Positions 8,708 through 18,023 are shown, counted from the stretch's first letter. The stretch is 64,000 nt of DNA from Campylobacter subantarcticus LMG 24377 (GCF_000816305.1 NZ_CP007773.1:1240001-1304000); one strand, 5' to 3'. The notes: generated from the letters alone by a model not told the origin. A program made the numbers and translations.

Positions 8708-10798
8708 GCTATCTCTAAAAAGCTTTGTCGCTAAATGCGCTGCTCTACTGTGATCGGTATCTTTTTTCAAGGTATTAAAAATTCTACTAATATATTCTTC
8801 TAAGATTTGCTGAGAATTATTATTTTTTTCTGCATCACTTAAAATAACTTTACGATATACTCCTTCACTATCTAACTCATAAGCTAAATCATTATCGCTT
8901 AATTGTAGTTTTAAAATTTGAGCTAACTTTGCACGAGAATGCTCATCAAAAATAGGAGTCATTAGCTCTAGTCTTCTTTCTAAGTTTCTTGGCATCCAAT
9001 CAGCACTTGAAATGAAATAATTAGGCGCTGTGTGTTTGAAGTATAAAATTCTAGCATGCTCTAAGTATTTTCCTACTATACTTCTAACTTTTATATTTTC
9101 ACTATAACCTTTTACTCCAGGTCTTAAACAACAAATTCCACGCACGATTAGTTCTGTTTTTACACCTTTATTAGAGGCATTATATAAAGCTTCAATCACT
9201 TCTCCATCTACCAAAGCATTCATTTTTGCTATAATCATTCCATTTTTACCATAGCTTATTTCTGTAGCTATCATATCTAAAATTCTTTCTTTAATTTGCT
9301 TTGGACTCATCGATAAAGTTTTTAAGCGGCGACTTTTGCTATATCCTGAAAGGATATGAAAAAAAGTTGTCGTATCTTGCGAGTATTCTTCTTTAGAAGT
9401 AAAATAGCTTACATCTGTATAAATTTTAGCCGAGCTTGCGTTATAATTTCCTGTACTAAGATGGTTGTAAATTTTTAACTTATCCCCTTCTTTTCTAATC
9501 ACTTGCGCTACTTTTGCATGCACTTTAAAACCAGTGATTCCATATATCACATGAGCCCCTGCATTTTCTAGTGATTTTGCCCAGTGTAAGTTATTTTCTT
9601 CATCAAAGCGCGCCTTTAATTCAACCATCACAGTAACTTGCTTACCTTCACTTGCAGCATCAATCAAAGCTTGAACAATGCTAGAGTTTTTTTCCACCCT
9701 ATAAAGTGTCATTCTTATAGAAACAACCTTAGGATCTTTACTTGCTTCTTTGATAAACTGATACACAGGCTCAAAACTCTCATAAGGCTGTATAGCTAAA
9801 ATATCTTGTTTATCTATCGCACTAAAAATAGAAACATTGTCTCCAAAAGGCGGTAAGATTTTTGGTGTATAAACTGGACTCAATAAATGAGTAAACTCTT
9901 TATTAGAGATGATTTGCCATAGTGATGGCAAATTTAAAAGTATGCTGTATTCATAAATATCCTTATGAAAAATATTCATATGAGAACTTAAAAAATCTAT
10001 AAGTTGCTCATCTGCACCTTTTTCTATCTGCAAGCGTATAAAAGCACCTTTTCTACGAAGCTTCAAGCCCTGCTCCAAAATCAACATAAAATCATCAGCC
10101 TCTTCTTCTTCTATCTCCATATCTGCATTTCTAGTAACCCTAAAAGCAGCAGATGATAAAAGCTTATAACCAGGAAAAATATGCTCTGTGTGATGACGCA
10201 CTATACTTTCTATAGGCACATAAATATTAGAACTCACTTGATAAAATCTTGGCAAAACTCTAGGTATACGAATCATACCAAATTTCAAAAGTTCAGGGTG
10301 CATCGGATCGCAAAGCTTCACTGCCAAAGAAAAAGAAAGATTATTTAAGTGTGGAAAAGGATGAGTTGCATCAACTGCAATTGGTACTATCACAGGAAAA
10401 ATGTTGGAAAAAAAATGCTCATTACATTGTTGTTTTAAATCCTCATCAAGCTTCTCATAAGAACGAATGAATAAATTTTCCTTTTCTAATTCTTGGGTGA
10501 TTTTAGTAAAATACTGTTCCACTACGTATTTTTCTTCATGTAAATAATTTCTAATAGCTTTAAGCTGCGCAAGAGGAGTCATTTCATCATTACTTGTTGT
10601 ACCTATTCCTGCTACAAAAAGCTGTTTTAATCCAGCTACTCTTATCATATAAAACTCATCTAAATTTGTACAGTATATAGCAATAAATTTAAGTTTTTCA
10701 AGCAAAGGAAGATCTTTGGAGCATTGATCCAAAACACGGGAATTAAATGCAAGCCAAGAAAGTTCTCTATTAATATACATTGATGGTTGAATTTGCAT
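8705..10798 (-). CDS. ppk: Polyphosphate kinase Ppk1
   Basis: Ppk1 reversibly transfers the gamma phosphate of ATP to make inorganic polyphosphate; in Campylobacter it supports stress survival and virulence. The 697-residue protein begins with the characteristic [18 protein letters not shown] segment. It has the phospholipase-D-like catalytic part, with [11 protein letters not shown] and the [17 protein letters not shown] segment, and a second HARILYF motif nearer the C-terminus. It is monocistronic, convergent with rpoD and divergent from nrfHA. A second in-frame Met six codons in (MYINREL) is an alternative start. Confidence 0.96.
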   Translation of the reverse strand: MQIQPSMYINRELSWLAFNSRVLDQCSKDLPLLEKLKFIAIYCTNLDEFYMIRVAGLKQLFVAGIGTTSNDEMTPLAQLKAIRNYLHEEKYVVEQYFTKITQELEKENLFIRSYEKLDEDLKQQCNEHFFSNIFPVIVPIAVDATHPFPHLNNLSFSLAVKLCDPMHPELLKFGMIRIPRVLPRFYQVSSNIYVPIESIVRHHTEHIFPGYKLLSSAAFRVTRNADMEIEEEEADDFMLILEQGLKLRRKGAFIRLQIEKGADEQLIDFLSSHMNIFHKDIYEYSILLNLPSLWQIISNKEFTHLLSPVYTPKILPPFGDNVSIFSAIDKQDILAIQPYESFEPVYQFIKEASKDPKVVSIRMTLYRVEKNSSIVQALIDAASEGKQVTVMVELKARFDEENNLHWAKSLENAGAHVIYGITGFKVHAKVAQVIRKEGDKLKIYNHLSTGNYNASSAKIYTDVSYFTSKEEYSQDTTTFFHILSGYSKSRRLKTLSMSPKQIKERILDMIATEISYGKNGMIIAKMNALVDGEVIEALYNASNKGVKTELIVRGICCLRPGVKGYSENIKVRSIVGKYLEHARILYFKHTAPNYFISSADWMPRNLERRLELMTPIFDEHSRAKLAQILKLQLSDNDLAYELDSEGVYRKVILSDAEKNNNSQQILEEYISRIFNTLKKDTDHSRAAHLATKLFRDS

Positions 10799-10970
10799 AA
10801 TACACCTGCCTCATTTTCTAGTATTTAATATTTTAGTATTTCTTTTATTAAAATTTATTTTATTTTTATAATAGTAAATAAATTTATATAAAAAAATAAT
10901 ACTTTTTTTATCTTATTAAAAAAATAATAAATGATTAATAAATTTATATTTACTTTTTAAGTTTTATAGT

Positions 10971-10980
10971 GTATTATAAT
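10971..10980 (+). promoter_or_regulatory. Probable -10 element of nrfHA
   Basis: GTATTATAAT contains a consensus TATAAT (10975-10980) about 45 bases before the nrfH start. It lies in a 227-base non-coding gap between ppk and nrfH, which otherwise holds only AT-rich sequence and a small palindrome. Confidence 0.55.
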
Positions 10981-10985
10981 TATAA

Positions 10986-11004
10986 TTAAGTTCTTGTAAC
11001 TTAA
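10986..11004. promoter_or_regulatory. 19-bp palindrome at the nrfHA transcription start region
   Basis: TTAAGTT and AACTTAA (7-bp perfect arms, 5-base spacer CTTGT) lie immediately after the presumed -10 box, where a repressor would block transcription. No known regulator is assigned. Confidence 0.35.
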
Positions 11005-11025
11005 ACTTCATTCAAAGGAGAGACT

Positions 11026-11523
11026 TTGAAAAAAGCAAACTCAAAACTTTTTGCTGTTTTCCTCTTCTTACTTGTAATTTTAGCAGGAGTTGGAATGTAT
11101 ACTTTCCATAATGCTAAAGGCACTTCTTATTTTAGTGATGCTAGTGAAAGCTGCAACAACTGTCATATTATGAACGAAGTTTATAATGACTATTTAAAAG
11201 CTTCACACTCCAAAGAAATTGATGGTAAACCAAGAGCAACCTGTAATGATTGTCATTTACCACATAGTTTCTTTGAAAAATGGATTGCTAAAGCTCAAAG
11301 TGGTTTAGGACATGCTTATGCATTTACTTTCAAACTAGATTCTCTACCAACGCATTTAAGCGCAAATGCAAAAAGTAAAGAAATAGTGCAAAATAACTGT
11401 ATAGAATGTCACAAAGAGATTGCAAGTAACACCATCAACCCTACTCTAGATCCACATAAGCAAGACAATGCTTTAAACTGTGTATCTTGTCACCAAGGCG
11501 TTGGACACAAAAGAGGATTTTAA
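11026..11523 (+). CDS. nrfH: NrfH, membrane tetraheme quinol dehydrogenase of nitrite reductase
   Basis: NrfH anchors NrfA to the membrane and feeds it electrons from menaquinol. The 165-residue protein has one N-terminal membrane anchor (about 9-27) and four heme c motifs, at C43 (CNNCH), C73 (CNDCH), C125 (CIECH) and C152 (CVSCH), as in the NapC/NirT family's short NrfH branch. The start codon is TTG, supported by a strong AAGGAG site 5 bases upstream and by the correct position of the signal-anchor. nrfA follows after 16 bases. Confidence 0.95.
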   Translation: MKKANSKLFAVFLFLLVILAGVGMYTFHNAKGTSYFSDASESCNNCHIMNEVYNDYLKASHSKEIDGKPRATCNDCHLPHSFFEKWIAKAQSGLGHAYAFTFKLDSLPTHLSANAKSKEIVQNNCIECHKEIASNTINPTLDPHKQDNALNCVSCHQGVGHKRGF

Positions 11524-11539
11524 ATGAAAGGAGTATTCA

Positions 11540-13357
11540 ATGAATAACAAAGGCATTTTATATAGTGCTATTAGTGCTACTATAGTAGCAATTGCAGGTG
11601 TGCTGTGGCTAAACCAAGACATCACAGCTAAAACAAATGATTCAGTAGGTGGAATTATCTCTCAAGAGATTGTAAAACTTGGTGATGAAAATCCTACATT
11701 TGATTATTGGGGGAAAAATTTTCCTGATTATTTAGATATGCATACAGCAGTAGAAAAACAAACACCTAACGCAACAGAATTTGGTGGAAACTTAGCCTAC
11801 TCAAAATTAATCCGCTATCCACAACTTACTATTCTTTGGGCTGGATATCCATTTAGTATTGATGCAAATGAAGAAAGAGGTCATTTTTGGGTTCAAGTTG
11901 ACCAAATGGATACCGCTAGAAATAATAAAGATTTCTTAAATGCACACGGTTTTGCAGGATTCGGTGGTCAACCAACAGCTTGTATGAACTGCCATAGCGG
12001 ATGGACTCCTTGGCTTTTAAATAATACGGCAAAAGGTGATTGGGTAGCATTTAACTCTGCAAAATATTGGACTATGATCAAAACAGTTCCTGCAGTAAAC
12101 GGAGCTAAAGAAAACTCACCTGAGCATAGCGGGCCACATGGCGGGAAAAGAATGGGTGTTACTTGTGCAGACTGTCACAGCCCTACGGATATGAGTTTAA
12201 GACTTACAAGACCAGCTTTAATTAATGCACTCATTTCAAGAGGTTATGAAGCAGATGAAAAACAAGGTGTGAAAGCTTCAAGAAGCGAAATGAGAACTTT
12301 GGTATGCTCTCAATGTCACGTTGAATACTACTTTAAGCCAACCGGTACCAAAGTAAAAACTATTGGTGAAAGTATAGCTAATGATAGTTCTAAAAAATGG
12401 TGGAATGGCACTCAAAAAACTTATGATGAGTTTGACTCTTGGAGAGATGGTAATAAACCAGTTGAAATTGAGGTTGATGGTATAGAACTAGCATTTCCTT
12501 GGAGTGAGTGGAAAAAAGACGAACCATTTAGAATAGAAATGTTTGATGATTATTATGAAAAAAATAGAGAAAATTTTCCAAGCGATTGGGTTCATAAAAT
12601 CACTAAAGCACCTATGCTAAAAATTCAACACCCAGAAAGCGAGCTTTATAGTGGTGGCGTACATGCTGCAAATGGTGTAAGTTGTGCAGATTGTCACATG
12701 CCTTATATTAGAAAAGGTGCAAAAAAAGTTACCAACCATAACATCACTTCACCTTTAGTTGATATCAACTCAGCTTGTAAAACTTGCCATACACAAAGTG
12801 AAGGTTATTTGGCTAAACAGGTTAAAGATATCCAAAATTCAGTAGCACACGATTTAAGAACAGCTGAATACTCTTTAGTAAGTTTAATCAAAGATGTAGA
12901 AGTCATTCGTGCAGAACTTGGCAAAATGCCTAAATTCCAAACCGATGGTAAGGCAGATGATGCTAAAATTTCAGCCGAATTAAAAGAAGTATTAGAACTT
13001 CATAGAAAATCTCAAGTAAGAGCGGACTTTGTGGGTGCTGAAAATTCAACAGGTTTCCATAATCCTAGAGAAGCTTCAAGAATGCTTTTACAATCAGTTG
13101 ATATGTCAAGACAAGGACAAACTAAACTAGTAGAAATTGCAACCAAAAATGGCATTAAAGATTTTAAAACTTCAAATTTAGGTTTTGAAGATATCCAAAA
13201 ATTCAACCCAGGTGAAATTCACTACAAAATAGACTTAAATGACAATAAAGCTGGCGATCGTTATTATAAACACCAAGAAATAAATGGTAATCCACCAGCA
13301 AAACTTCTTGAAGATGATAAAAATCTAAAACCTTATAACTATAAAGTAATAGATTAA
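11540..13357 (+). CDS. nrfA: NrfA, pentaheme cytochrome c nitrite reductase
   Basis: NrfA reduces nitrite to ammonia with six electrons in the periplasm and also handles nitric oxide. The 605-residue protein has an N-terminal hydrophobic signal (about 8-24) and five heme-binding motifs at C148 (CMNCH), C209 (CADCH), C256 (CSQCH), C382 (CADCH) and C413 (CKTCH). The first motif is CXXCH, not the CXXCK that provides the lysine-ligated active-site heme in E. coli and Wolinella NrfA; this is the known Campylobacter variant. It completes nitrate ammonification together with the Nap system in the same window. Confidence 0.96.
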   Translation: MNNKGILYSAISATIVAIAGVLWLNQDITAKTNDSVGGIISQEIVKLGDENPTFDYWGKNFPDYLDMHTAVEKQTPNATEFGGNLAYSKLIRYPQLTILWAGYPFSIDANEERGHFWVQVDQMDTARNNKDFLNAHGFAGFGGQPTACMNCHSGWTPWLLNNTAKGDWVAFNSAKYWTMIKTVPAVNGAKENSPEHSGPHGGKRMGVTCADCHSPTDMSLRLTRPALINALISRGYEADEKQGVKASRSEMRTLVCSQCHVEYYFKPTGTKVKTIGESIANDSSKKWWNGTQKTYDEFDSWRDGNKPVEIEVDGIELAFPWSEWKKDEPFRIEMFDDYYEKNRENFPSDWVHKITKAPMLKIQHPESELYSGGVHAANGVSCADCHMPYIRKGAKKVTNHNITSPLVDINSACKTCHTQSEGYLAKQVKDIQNSVAHDLRTAEYSLVSLIKDVEVIRAELGKMPKFQTDGKADDAKISAELKEVLELHRKSQVRADFVGAENSTGFHNPREASRMLLQSVDMSRQGQTKLVEIATKNGIKDFKTSNLGFEDIQKFNPGEIHYKIDLNDNKAGDRYYKHQEINGNPPAKLLEDDKNLKPYNYKVID

Positions 13358-13362
13358 TCACC

Positions 13363-13385
13363 TAAGCCCTCTTTTAGAGGGCTTA
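13363..13385. terminator. Hairpin between convergent nrfA and thiC
   Basis: TAAGCCCTC and GAGGGCTTA form a perfect 9-bp GC-containing stem with a TTTTA loop. The right arm includes the thiC stop codon. It probably serves both directions. Confidence 0.7.
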
Positions 13386-14681
13386 AGATTTTACCAAACT
13401 TACATCTTCGCCTTTTAAAATTTGATTCATAGTATTCATCGCACACATTTTTCCACACATTGAGCAAGAATTAAGCTCTTCGGGCCTTCTTTCATTAAAC
13501 ATTCTTTTTGCTTTTTCTCCATCGATTGCTAATTTAAACATTTTCTCCCAATCAATATCTTGTCTAGCTTTACTCATTACATCATCTATTTTTCTTTCCT
13601 TTGGCAACTTTGCAATATCTCCTGCGTGGGCTGCAATTTTAGTAGCAACTATACCATCTCTTACATCTTCTAAATTTGGAAGTCTTAAATGCTCAGCAGG
13701 TGTAACATAGCAAAGTATATCCGCACCAGCCGCAGCAGCCACAGCCCCGCCGATAGCCCCGCTGATGTGATCATACCCTGCGCCTATATCTGTTACTAAA
13801 GGTCCTAAAACATAAAATGGCGCGCCGTTACAAATTCTTTTTTCAAGTTGCATATTAGCTTCTATTTCGTTAATAGCCATATGACCGGGTCCTTCTATCA
13901 TCACCTGCACATCTTGAGCCCATGCCCTTTTAGTTAATAATGAAAGTTCTATAAGTTCAGCAATTTGAGCTCCATCGCTTGCATCATGCGTACAACCAGG
14001 TCTTAAAGCATCACCCAAAGAAAGTGTCACATCAAATTCTTTGCAAATAGCAAGCAAATCATCAAAATACTCGTAAAATGGATTTTCAGCATCATTCATT
14101 TGCATCCAAGCATAAAGAACTGAGCCTCCTCTTGAAACTATATTAGTAATTCTATCACACTCTTTAAAAACCCTAGCAGCACGAGAATTTATCCCTGCAT
14201 GAATTGTCATAAAATCCACTCCACTTTTAGCATGATGATATACTACATCTAAAAAATCTTTTGCTTTAATATCTTTTAAATCTTTTTCCAAAAAACCTAC
14301 CGCATCATAAACAGGCACAGTGCCTATCATAGCTTTTGAAGTAGTAATTAATTCATCTCTAAAACGACTAGTTTTACCATAATTACTAAGATCCATAATA
14401 GCTTCAATATTAAACTTATGAGCCAATTCTACCTTTTTCATCTCTTCACTATAATCTACACAGTCATTTGAAACACCTAAATTTACATTTACTTTTGTTT
14501 TAAGTCCATAACCAATACCATTTGAATCTAATGCTTTGTGATTAATATTAGCAGGAATGATAATCTTTCCGCATGCAATATTTTCAAGCAAAAAATCTTC
14601 ACTTACTTGTTCTTTTTGCGCCACAATCTGCATTTGTTTTGTGAAAATTCCTTCTTTTGCATAAGACATTTGAGTTTTCAT
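13383..14681 (-). CDS. thiC: Phosphomethylpyrimidine synthase ThiC
   Basis: ThiC is the radical-SAM enzyme that turns aminoimidazole ribotide into hydroxymethylpyrimidine phosphate for thiamine synthesis. At 432 residues it is the short form, lacking the N-terminal domain of the roughly 630-residue enterobacterial enzyme. The C-terminal cluster motif reads CSMCGKMC, that is CX2CX3C, instead of the CX2CX4C of E. coli ThiC. Conserved segments such as MTIHAGI, MIEGPGH and [14 protein letters not shown] are present. It is preceded by a TPP riboswitch and stands alone, so thiamine directly controls this step. Confidence 0.96.
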   Translation of the reverse strand: MKTQMSYAKEGIFTKQMQIVAQKEQVSEDFLLENIACGKIIIPANINHKALDSNGIGYGLKTKVNVNLGVSNDCVDYSEEMKKVELAHKFNIEAIMDLSNYGKTSRFRDELITTSKAMIGTVPVYDAVGFLEKDLKDIKAKDFLDVVYHHAKSGVDFMTIHAGINSRAARVFKECDRITNIVSRGGSVLYAWMQMNDAENPFYEYFDDLLAICKEFDVTLSLGDALRPGCTHDASDGAQIAELIELSLLTKRAWAQDVQVMIEGPGHMAINEIEANMQLEKRICNGAPFYVLGPLVTDIGAGYDHISGAIGGAVAAAAGADILCYVTPAEHLRLPNLEDVRDGIVATKIAAHAGDIAKLPKERKIDDVMSKARQDIDWEKMFKLAIDGEKAKRMFNERRPEELNSCSMCGKMCAMNTMNQILKGEDVSLVKS

Positions 14682-14685
14682 TGAA

Positions 14686-14715
14686 ATTTATCCTTAAAAT
14701 AAAATTTGGATAAAT
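14686..14715 (-). promoter_or_regulatory. Predicted ribosome-site sequestering hairpin of thiC leader
   Basis: On the minus strand ATTTATCC (14715-14708) can pair perfectly with GGATAAAT (14693-14686), which overlaps the thiC ribosome-binding site AAGGA. This fits a translational off-switch for the riboswitch just upstream. Confidence 0.5.
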
Positions 14716-14735
14716 GAAGGGTATGTGAGTAGTTG

Positions 14736-14827
14736 ATAAATTATCCCAACGCTAGCATTACCTAGTTCTGGTGCGGTCTAAGCTTTTAGCTTACTCTCAG
14801 CCTGTATCACAAGCTCCCGTCATTTAT
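14736..14827 (-). promoter_or_regulatory. TPP (thi-box) riboswitch
   Basis: The minus strand carries the conserved thi-box pieces in order: ACGGGAGC, GGCTGAGAG, GACCGCACCAGAAC, TAGGTAATGCTAGCG and TTGGGA. The ends ATAAAT (14827-14822) and ATTTAT (14741-14736) close a P1 stem. Its location directly upstream of thiC matches its known role in sensing thiamine pyrophosphate. Confidence 0.93.
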
Positions 14828-14835
14828 GCAAAAGA

Positions 14836-14841
14836 AGTATA
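14836..14841 (-). promoter_or_regulatory. Probable -10 element of thiC
   Basis: TATACT on the minus strand lies about 9 bases upstream of the riboswitch P1 stem, in the right place to start transcription at its 5' end. Confidence 0.45.
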
Positions 14842-14862
14842 ACAATAAATACAAAACAAAGT

Positions 14863-15627
14863 TTATTTTTTTATTTGATTTTTAGCTTGCTTGCTAAAAT
14901 GTAACAATTCTTCGGTAGTTTTTATATAAAAAGGAATTTTTTTAAGACAGTATTTTAAAATTTCACTCGCAGCCAAAGCATCACTTAAGGCTCTATGATG
15001 TTTACTTTCAATACACAAAAACTCTTTTAGAGTATCAAGACCATATTTAGGACTTTCGATACATTTTTTAGCTAAATCAATTGTACATAATCTTTTATTT
15101 AAAAGTACACCAAAATCATTTTCACGCATAGCCTTAGACATAAAATGATAATCAAAACGCACATTATGTGCTACAAAAATACTATCTTTTAAAAATAACT
15201 TAAAGTCATTTAGCACAGTTTTTAAAGAAGGTGCATTTTTTACCATATCCAAACTAATCCCAGTTAATTCGGTAATATTTTCAGGTATAAAATCAACCTT
15301 AATAAAACTTTCAAATCTATCAATTTCTTTAAAATTTTGAATTTTTACCGCGCCGATTTCTAAAATTTGGCCACTTTTTATCCCGCCTGTGCTTTCAATA
15401 TCTACCACACAAAATACTTCATTTTTGATTTTTGTTTTTTTTGTTTTCAAACACAAACAATTTTGCGTATTAAGCTCTACCCCTAATCCTAAAAGCTCAA
15501 AAAGATATAAATCAAAATCATAGTGTTTTAATTCTTCTATTTTCTCAAGTTCTTTTAAAACCCAAGGAAAAGGTTTATTTTCTTTGCTTAGCTTGATGAT
15601 TAAATCATCGATTTGTTGTTGGCTCAA
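14863..15627 (-). CDS. dnaQ: DNA polymerase III epsilon-type 3'-5' exonuclease
   Basis: This is a DEDDh-family exonuclease, the proofreading subunit type of DNA polymerase III. Motif I is VVDIESTGG (about 73-81), motif II is AHNVRFDYHF, and motif III is HRALSDA. An N-terminal segment of about 65 residues precedes the nuclease domain, which is usual for Campylobacter DnaQ. The 254-residue length is close to the family norm. Its ATG overlaps the rpe stop codon (ATGA), so the two genes are translationally coupled. Confidence 0.9.
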   Translation of the reverse strand: MSQQQIDDLIIKLSKENKPFPWVLKELEKIEELKHYDFDLYLFELLGLGVELNTQNCLCLKTKKTKIKNEVFCVVDIESTGGIKSGQILEIGAVKIQNFKEIDRFESFIKVDFIPENITELTGISLDMVKNAPSLKTVLNDFKLFLKDSIFVAHNVRFDYHFMSKAMRENDFGVLLNKRLCTIDLAKKCIESPKYGLDTLKEFLCIESKHHRALSDALAASEILKYCLKKIPFYIKTTEELLHFSKQAKNQIKK

Positions 15628-16271
15628 AATTCAAGCTTTAAAGAATTAATTGCTGTTTTTTTATCTTGTGAAGAAAAAATATAACTACCCGCGACTAAAA
15701 TATCAGCCCCTGCTTCATCCAAATCAGGTGCATTTAAGCCATTTACCCCACCATCAACCTCTATAAAAACTTTTAAATTTTTTCTATCTATCATTTCTCT
15801 TAGTTGGCGAATTTTATCATACACTAAAGGTAAAAAACTTTGCCCGCCAAAGCCTGGATTAACACTCATTAAAAGCACCATATCTACAAATTCTAAAATA
15901 TGTTCTATGCTTGAAACTGGAGTATGTGGATTTAAAACAATAGCAGGATGAATGCCGTTTTTTCTTATATACTCACACACCCTAATAGGATGATTTTCAG
16001 CCTCTGCATGAAAGCTAATAAATTTTGGTTTTATTGGGACAAACAAGTTCACAAAGCTATTTACATTATGCACCATTAAATGCACATCTAAAGGAACAGA
16101 AGTGATTTTTGATATATTTTCGACTACACAAGGTCCAAAAGTCAAATTTGGCACAAAATGACCATCCATCACATCAATGTGCAATAAATCAGCTCCTGCT
16201 TCACATACTTCTTTAATACCTTTTTCTAAATTCAAAAAATTTGCAGACAATAAACTTGGCGCTACATACAT
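15624..16271 (-). CDS. rpe: Ribulose-phosphate 3-epimerase
   Basis: Rpe interconverts ribulose 5-phosphate and xylulose 5-phosphate in the pentose phosphate pathway. The 215-residue TIM-barrel protein shows the family motifs LLSANFLNLEKGI, HIDVMDGHFVPNLTFGP (metal-binding His/Asp), LMSVNPGFGGQ and EVDGGVN. Length and motifs are complete. A GGAGA ribosome site precedes the ATG. It is the first gene of a two-gene unit with dnaQ and is divergent from rpmB. Confidence 0.96.
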   Translation of the reverse strand: MYVAPSLLSANFLNLEKGIKEVCEAGADLLHIDVMDGHFVPNLTFGPCVVENISKITSVPLDVHLMVHNVNSFVNLFVPIKPKFISFHAEAENHPIRVCEYIRKNGIHPAIVLNPHTPVSSIEHILEFVDMVLLMSVNPGFGGQSFLPLVYDKIRQLREMIDRKNLKVFIEVDGGVNGLNAPDLDEAGADILVAGSYIFSSQDKKTAINSLKLEF

Positions 16272-16372
16272 TTTATATCTCCAATAAAAGTAAAAAATAA
16301 TTTTATCATACTTATTATCAAATTTTCTTTATATATTTTTGATAATATTTGATTTTTTAAGCTTGTTTTAGA

Positions 16373-16378
16373 TATAAT
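16373..16378 (+). promoter_or_regulatory. -10 element of rpmB
   Basis: A consensus TATAAT within TTTTAGATATAAT lies 34 bases before the rpmB ATG, preceded by T-rich sequence typical of Campylobacter sigma70 promoters. Confidence 0.6.
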
Positions 16379-16412
16379 GCAAAAAATTATTTTTATTTTA
16401 TAAGGAAAATTT

Positions 16413-16607
16413 ATGTCAAGAATTTGTCAAATTACAGGAAAAAGACCTATGGTGGGTAACAATGTTAGTCATGCTAACAATAAAACAAAAAGACGCTTTT
16501 TGCCAAATTTAAGAACAGTCCGCATTACTTTAGAAGATGGAACAACTAGAAAAGTTAGAGTTGCTGCTTCAACTTTAAGAACGCTTAAAAAACAAAGTAG
16601 CAAGTAA
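16413..16607 (+). CDS. rpmB: 50S ribosomal protein L28
   Basis: The 64-residue basic protein starts [29 protein letters not shown], the standard L28 N-terminus. It lacks the zinc-binding cysteine pairs of the C+ type (only C5 is present). It is preceded by an AAGGA ribosome site and its own -10 box, and is followed after 25 bases by a K+ channel-like gene. Confidence 0.97.
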   Translation: MSRICQITGKRPMVGNNVSHANNKTKRRFLPNLRTVRITLEDGTTRKVRVAASTLRTLKKQSSK

Positions 16608-16632
16608 TCCTTAATGTAAACGAGGAATTATT

Positions 16633-17760
16633 ATGTCTTTTTTGAAAAAGCTACAAAAATTCCTCAATTGGTCCCCCTCTCCAAAACCTTCAATTAATCT
16701 CAATGATGAGCTTTATGAACAACTTAGATTTTTAAGAATCCCTCTTATTGCCGTTGTAATGATGACATTAATTGGAGCTTTTGGCTATATGCTTACAAGT
16801 AATTACAACCTTAACGATGCTATTTATCAAGCAGGTATGACTTTCACCACTTTGGGTTATACTGAAGTTAATCCCATACCAACAGCGGGTAGAATTTTTA
16901 CTGTTGTATATGTATTATTAACTTTTACAATATTTACTTTTTGCATGGGTTTAGTAATAGAAATAGTAAAAAAAGGTGTTTTGTCTAAAATCATCAAGGA
17001 AAGAAGAATGCTACATAAAGTTGCAAGATTAAAAAATCATTTTGTAATATGCTATCATAATGATTTTACTATAGAATTAGCACAGCAATTTAGAGAAAAT
17101 CATATTCCTTTTGTTGTAGTTGATGAAGTTGAAAATTTCAGTGAGATTGCCGAAAAATATAATTATCCTTATTACATAGAAAGCGCACCTCATACTAATA
17201 CAGCCTTTTTAAAAACCAATCTTTCTAGCGCAAAAGGAGTAATCACCCTTAGTAACAACATAGCAGATAATATTGCAATCATTGCCTCAGTAAGATTATT
17301 TGAAAAAGAACTACAAAGAATTAATCCTTATTTTATACTAGCTAGCTCAAGTAACGAAGATGAAACCCAAAAGCTCAAAAAACTTGGAGCAAATTCCATT
17401 GTTTCTGCTACAAAATTAGTCGCACAAAGACTTAGCGCGATATCAGCAAGACCAGATATGGAAAATTTATTAGAAAATTATTTATACAAAAAAAATAGCC
17501 CTATTGATTTAGAAGAAATTAAAATTCCTGATGAATCATGGGTGAGATTTAAAAGATTAAAAGAAATTCACTTAAGAGATATGGCAAATGTAAGTATAGT
17601 GGGAATTTTAGAAAATAAAAAATTCACACCTATGCCAAGAGGTGATACCTTAATAGGTACTGGAGCAAAATTATTAATCGTAGGTACAGCAGATAGTATA
17701 AAAATAGCCAAAAAGATTATAAAAAACAAACAAAAACCTGATGAGTTAAAATATATTTAA
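16633..17760 (+). CDS. Two-helix potassium channel-like protein with RCK (TrkA-N) domain
   Basis: The 375-residue protein has the layout of an RCK-gated K+ channel such as MthK: a first membrane helix (about 36-54), a pore loop (about 63-78), a second helix (about 88-112), then a cytosolic TrkA-N/TrkA-C type region. The selectivity filter reads TTLGYTE (73-78 in part) instead of the usual TVGYGD, so the second glycine is replaced by threonine. The nucleotide-binding glycine motif of the RCK domain is also degenerate (HFVICYHNDFT, 136-146). It may gate without NAD, or pass ions less selectively. A GAGG ribosome site precedes the ATG. Confidence 0.8.
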   Translation: MSFLKKLQKFLNWSPSPKPSINLNDELYEQLRFLRIPLIAVVMMTLIGAFGYMLTSNYNLNDAIYQAGMTFTTLGYTEVNPIPTAGRIFTVVYVLLTFTIFTFCMGLVIEIVKKGVLSKIIKERRMLHKVARLKNHFVICYHNDFTIELAQQFRENHIPFVVVDEVENFSEIAEKYNYPYYIESAPHTNTAFLKTNLSSAKGVITLSNNIADNIAIIASVRLFEKELQRINPYFILASSSNEDETQKLKKLGANSIVSATKLVAQRLSAISARPDMENLLENYLYKKNSPIDLEEIKIPDESWVRFKRLKEIHLRDMANVSIVGILENKKFTPMPRGDTLIGTGAKLLIVGTADSIKIAKKIIKNKQKPDELKYI

Positions 17761-17772
17761 CTTATTTTAAGC

Positions 17773-17778
17773 TATAAT
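17773..17778 (+). promoter_or_regulatory. -10 element for the DUF465-chemoreceptor unit
   Basis: TATAAT in AAGCTATAATC lies 30 bases upstream of the 71-residue gene, just after the K+ channel-like gene ends. It suggests that the next two genes are transcribed separately. Confidence 0.5.
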
Positions 17779-17807
17779 CAAATATTCATTTTAAAAAGGA
17801 GACTTAT

Positions 17808-18023
17808 ATGCTACATGAATTTAGAGATTTAATTACTGAATTAAAAGGCAAAGATATGCACTTTGATAAGTTGTTTGAAGAACATAATAAACTTGATCAT
17901 AAAATCAAAGACGCAGAAGAAGGTAGAATTCATCTTGATAGCTTGGAAATTGCAAATCTTAAAAAAGAAAAACTAAGATTAAAAGATGAGCTAAACACTT
18001 ATTTATCAAATTATAAAAAATAA
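17808..18023 (+). CDS. DUF465/YdcH-family small coiled-coil protein
   Basis: The 71-residue, highly charged, helical protein matches the DUF465 (YdcH) pattern. An aspartate/histidine-rich N-terminal half has spaced FxxLFxEHNxLDHxI positions, followed by LKKEKLRLKDEL. No molecular function is firmly established for the family. It has a strong AAAGGAG ribosome site and lies 33 bases before a cytosolic chemoreceptor gene, a neighbourhood I recall as shared with C. jejuni. Confidence 0.8.
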   Translation: MLHEFRDLITELKGKDMHFDKLFEEHNKLDHKIKDAEEGRIHLDSLEIANLKKEKLRLKDELNTYLSNYKK

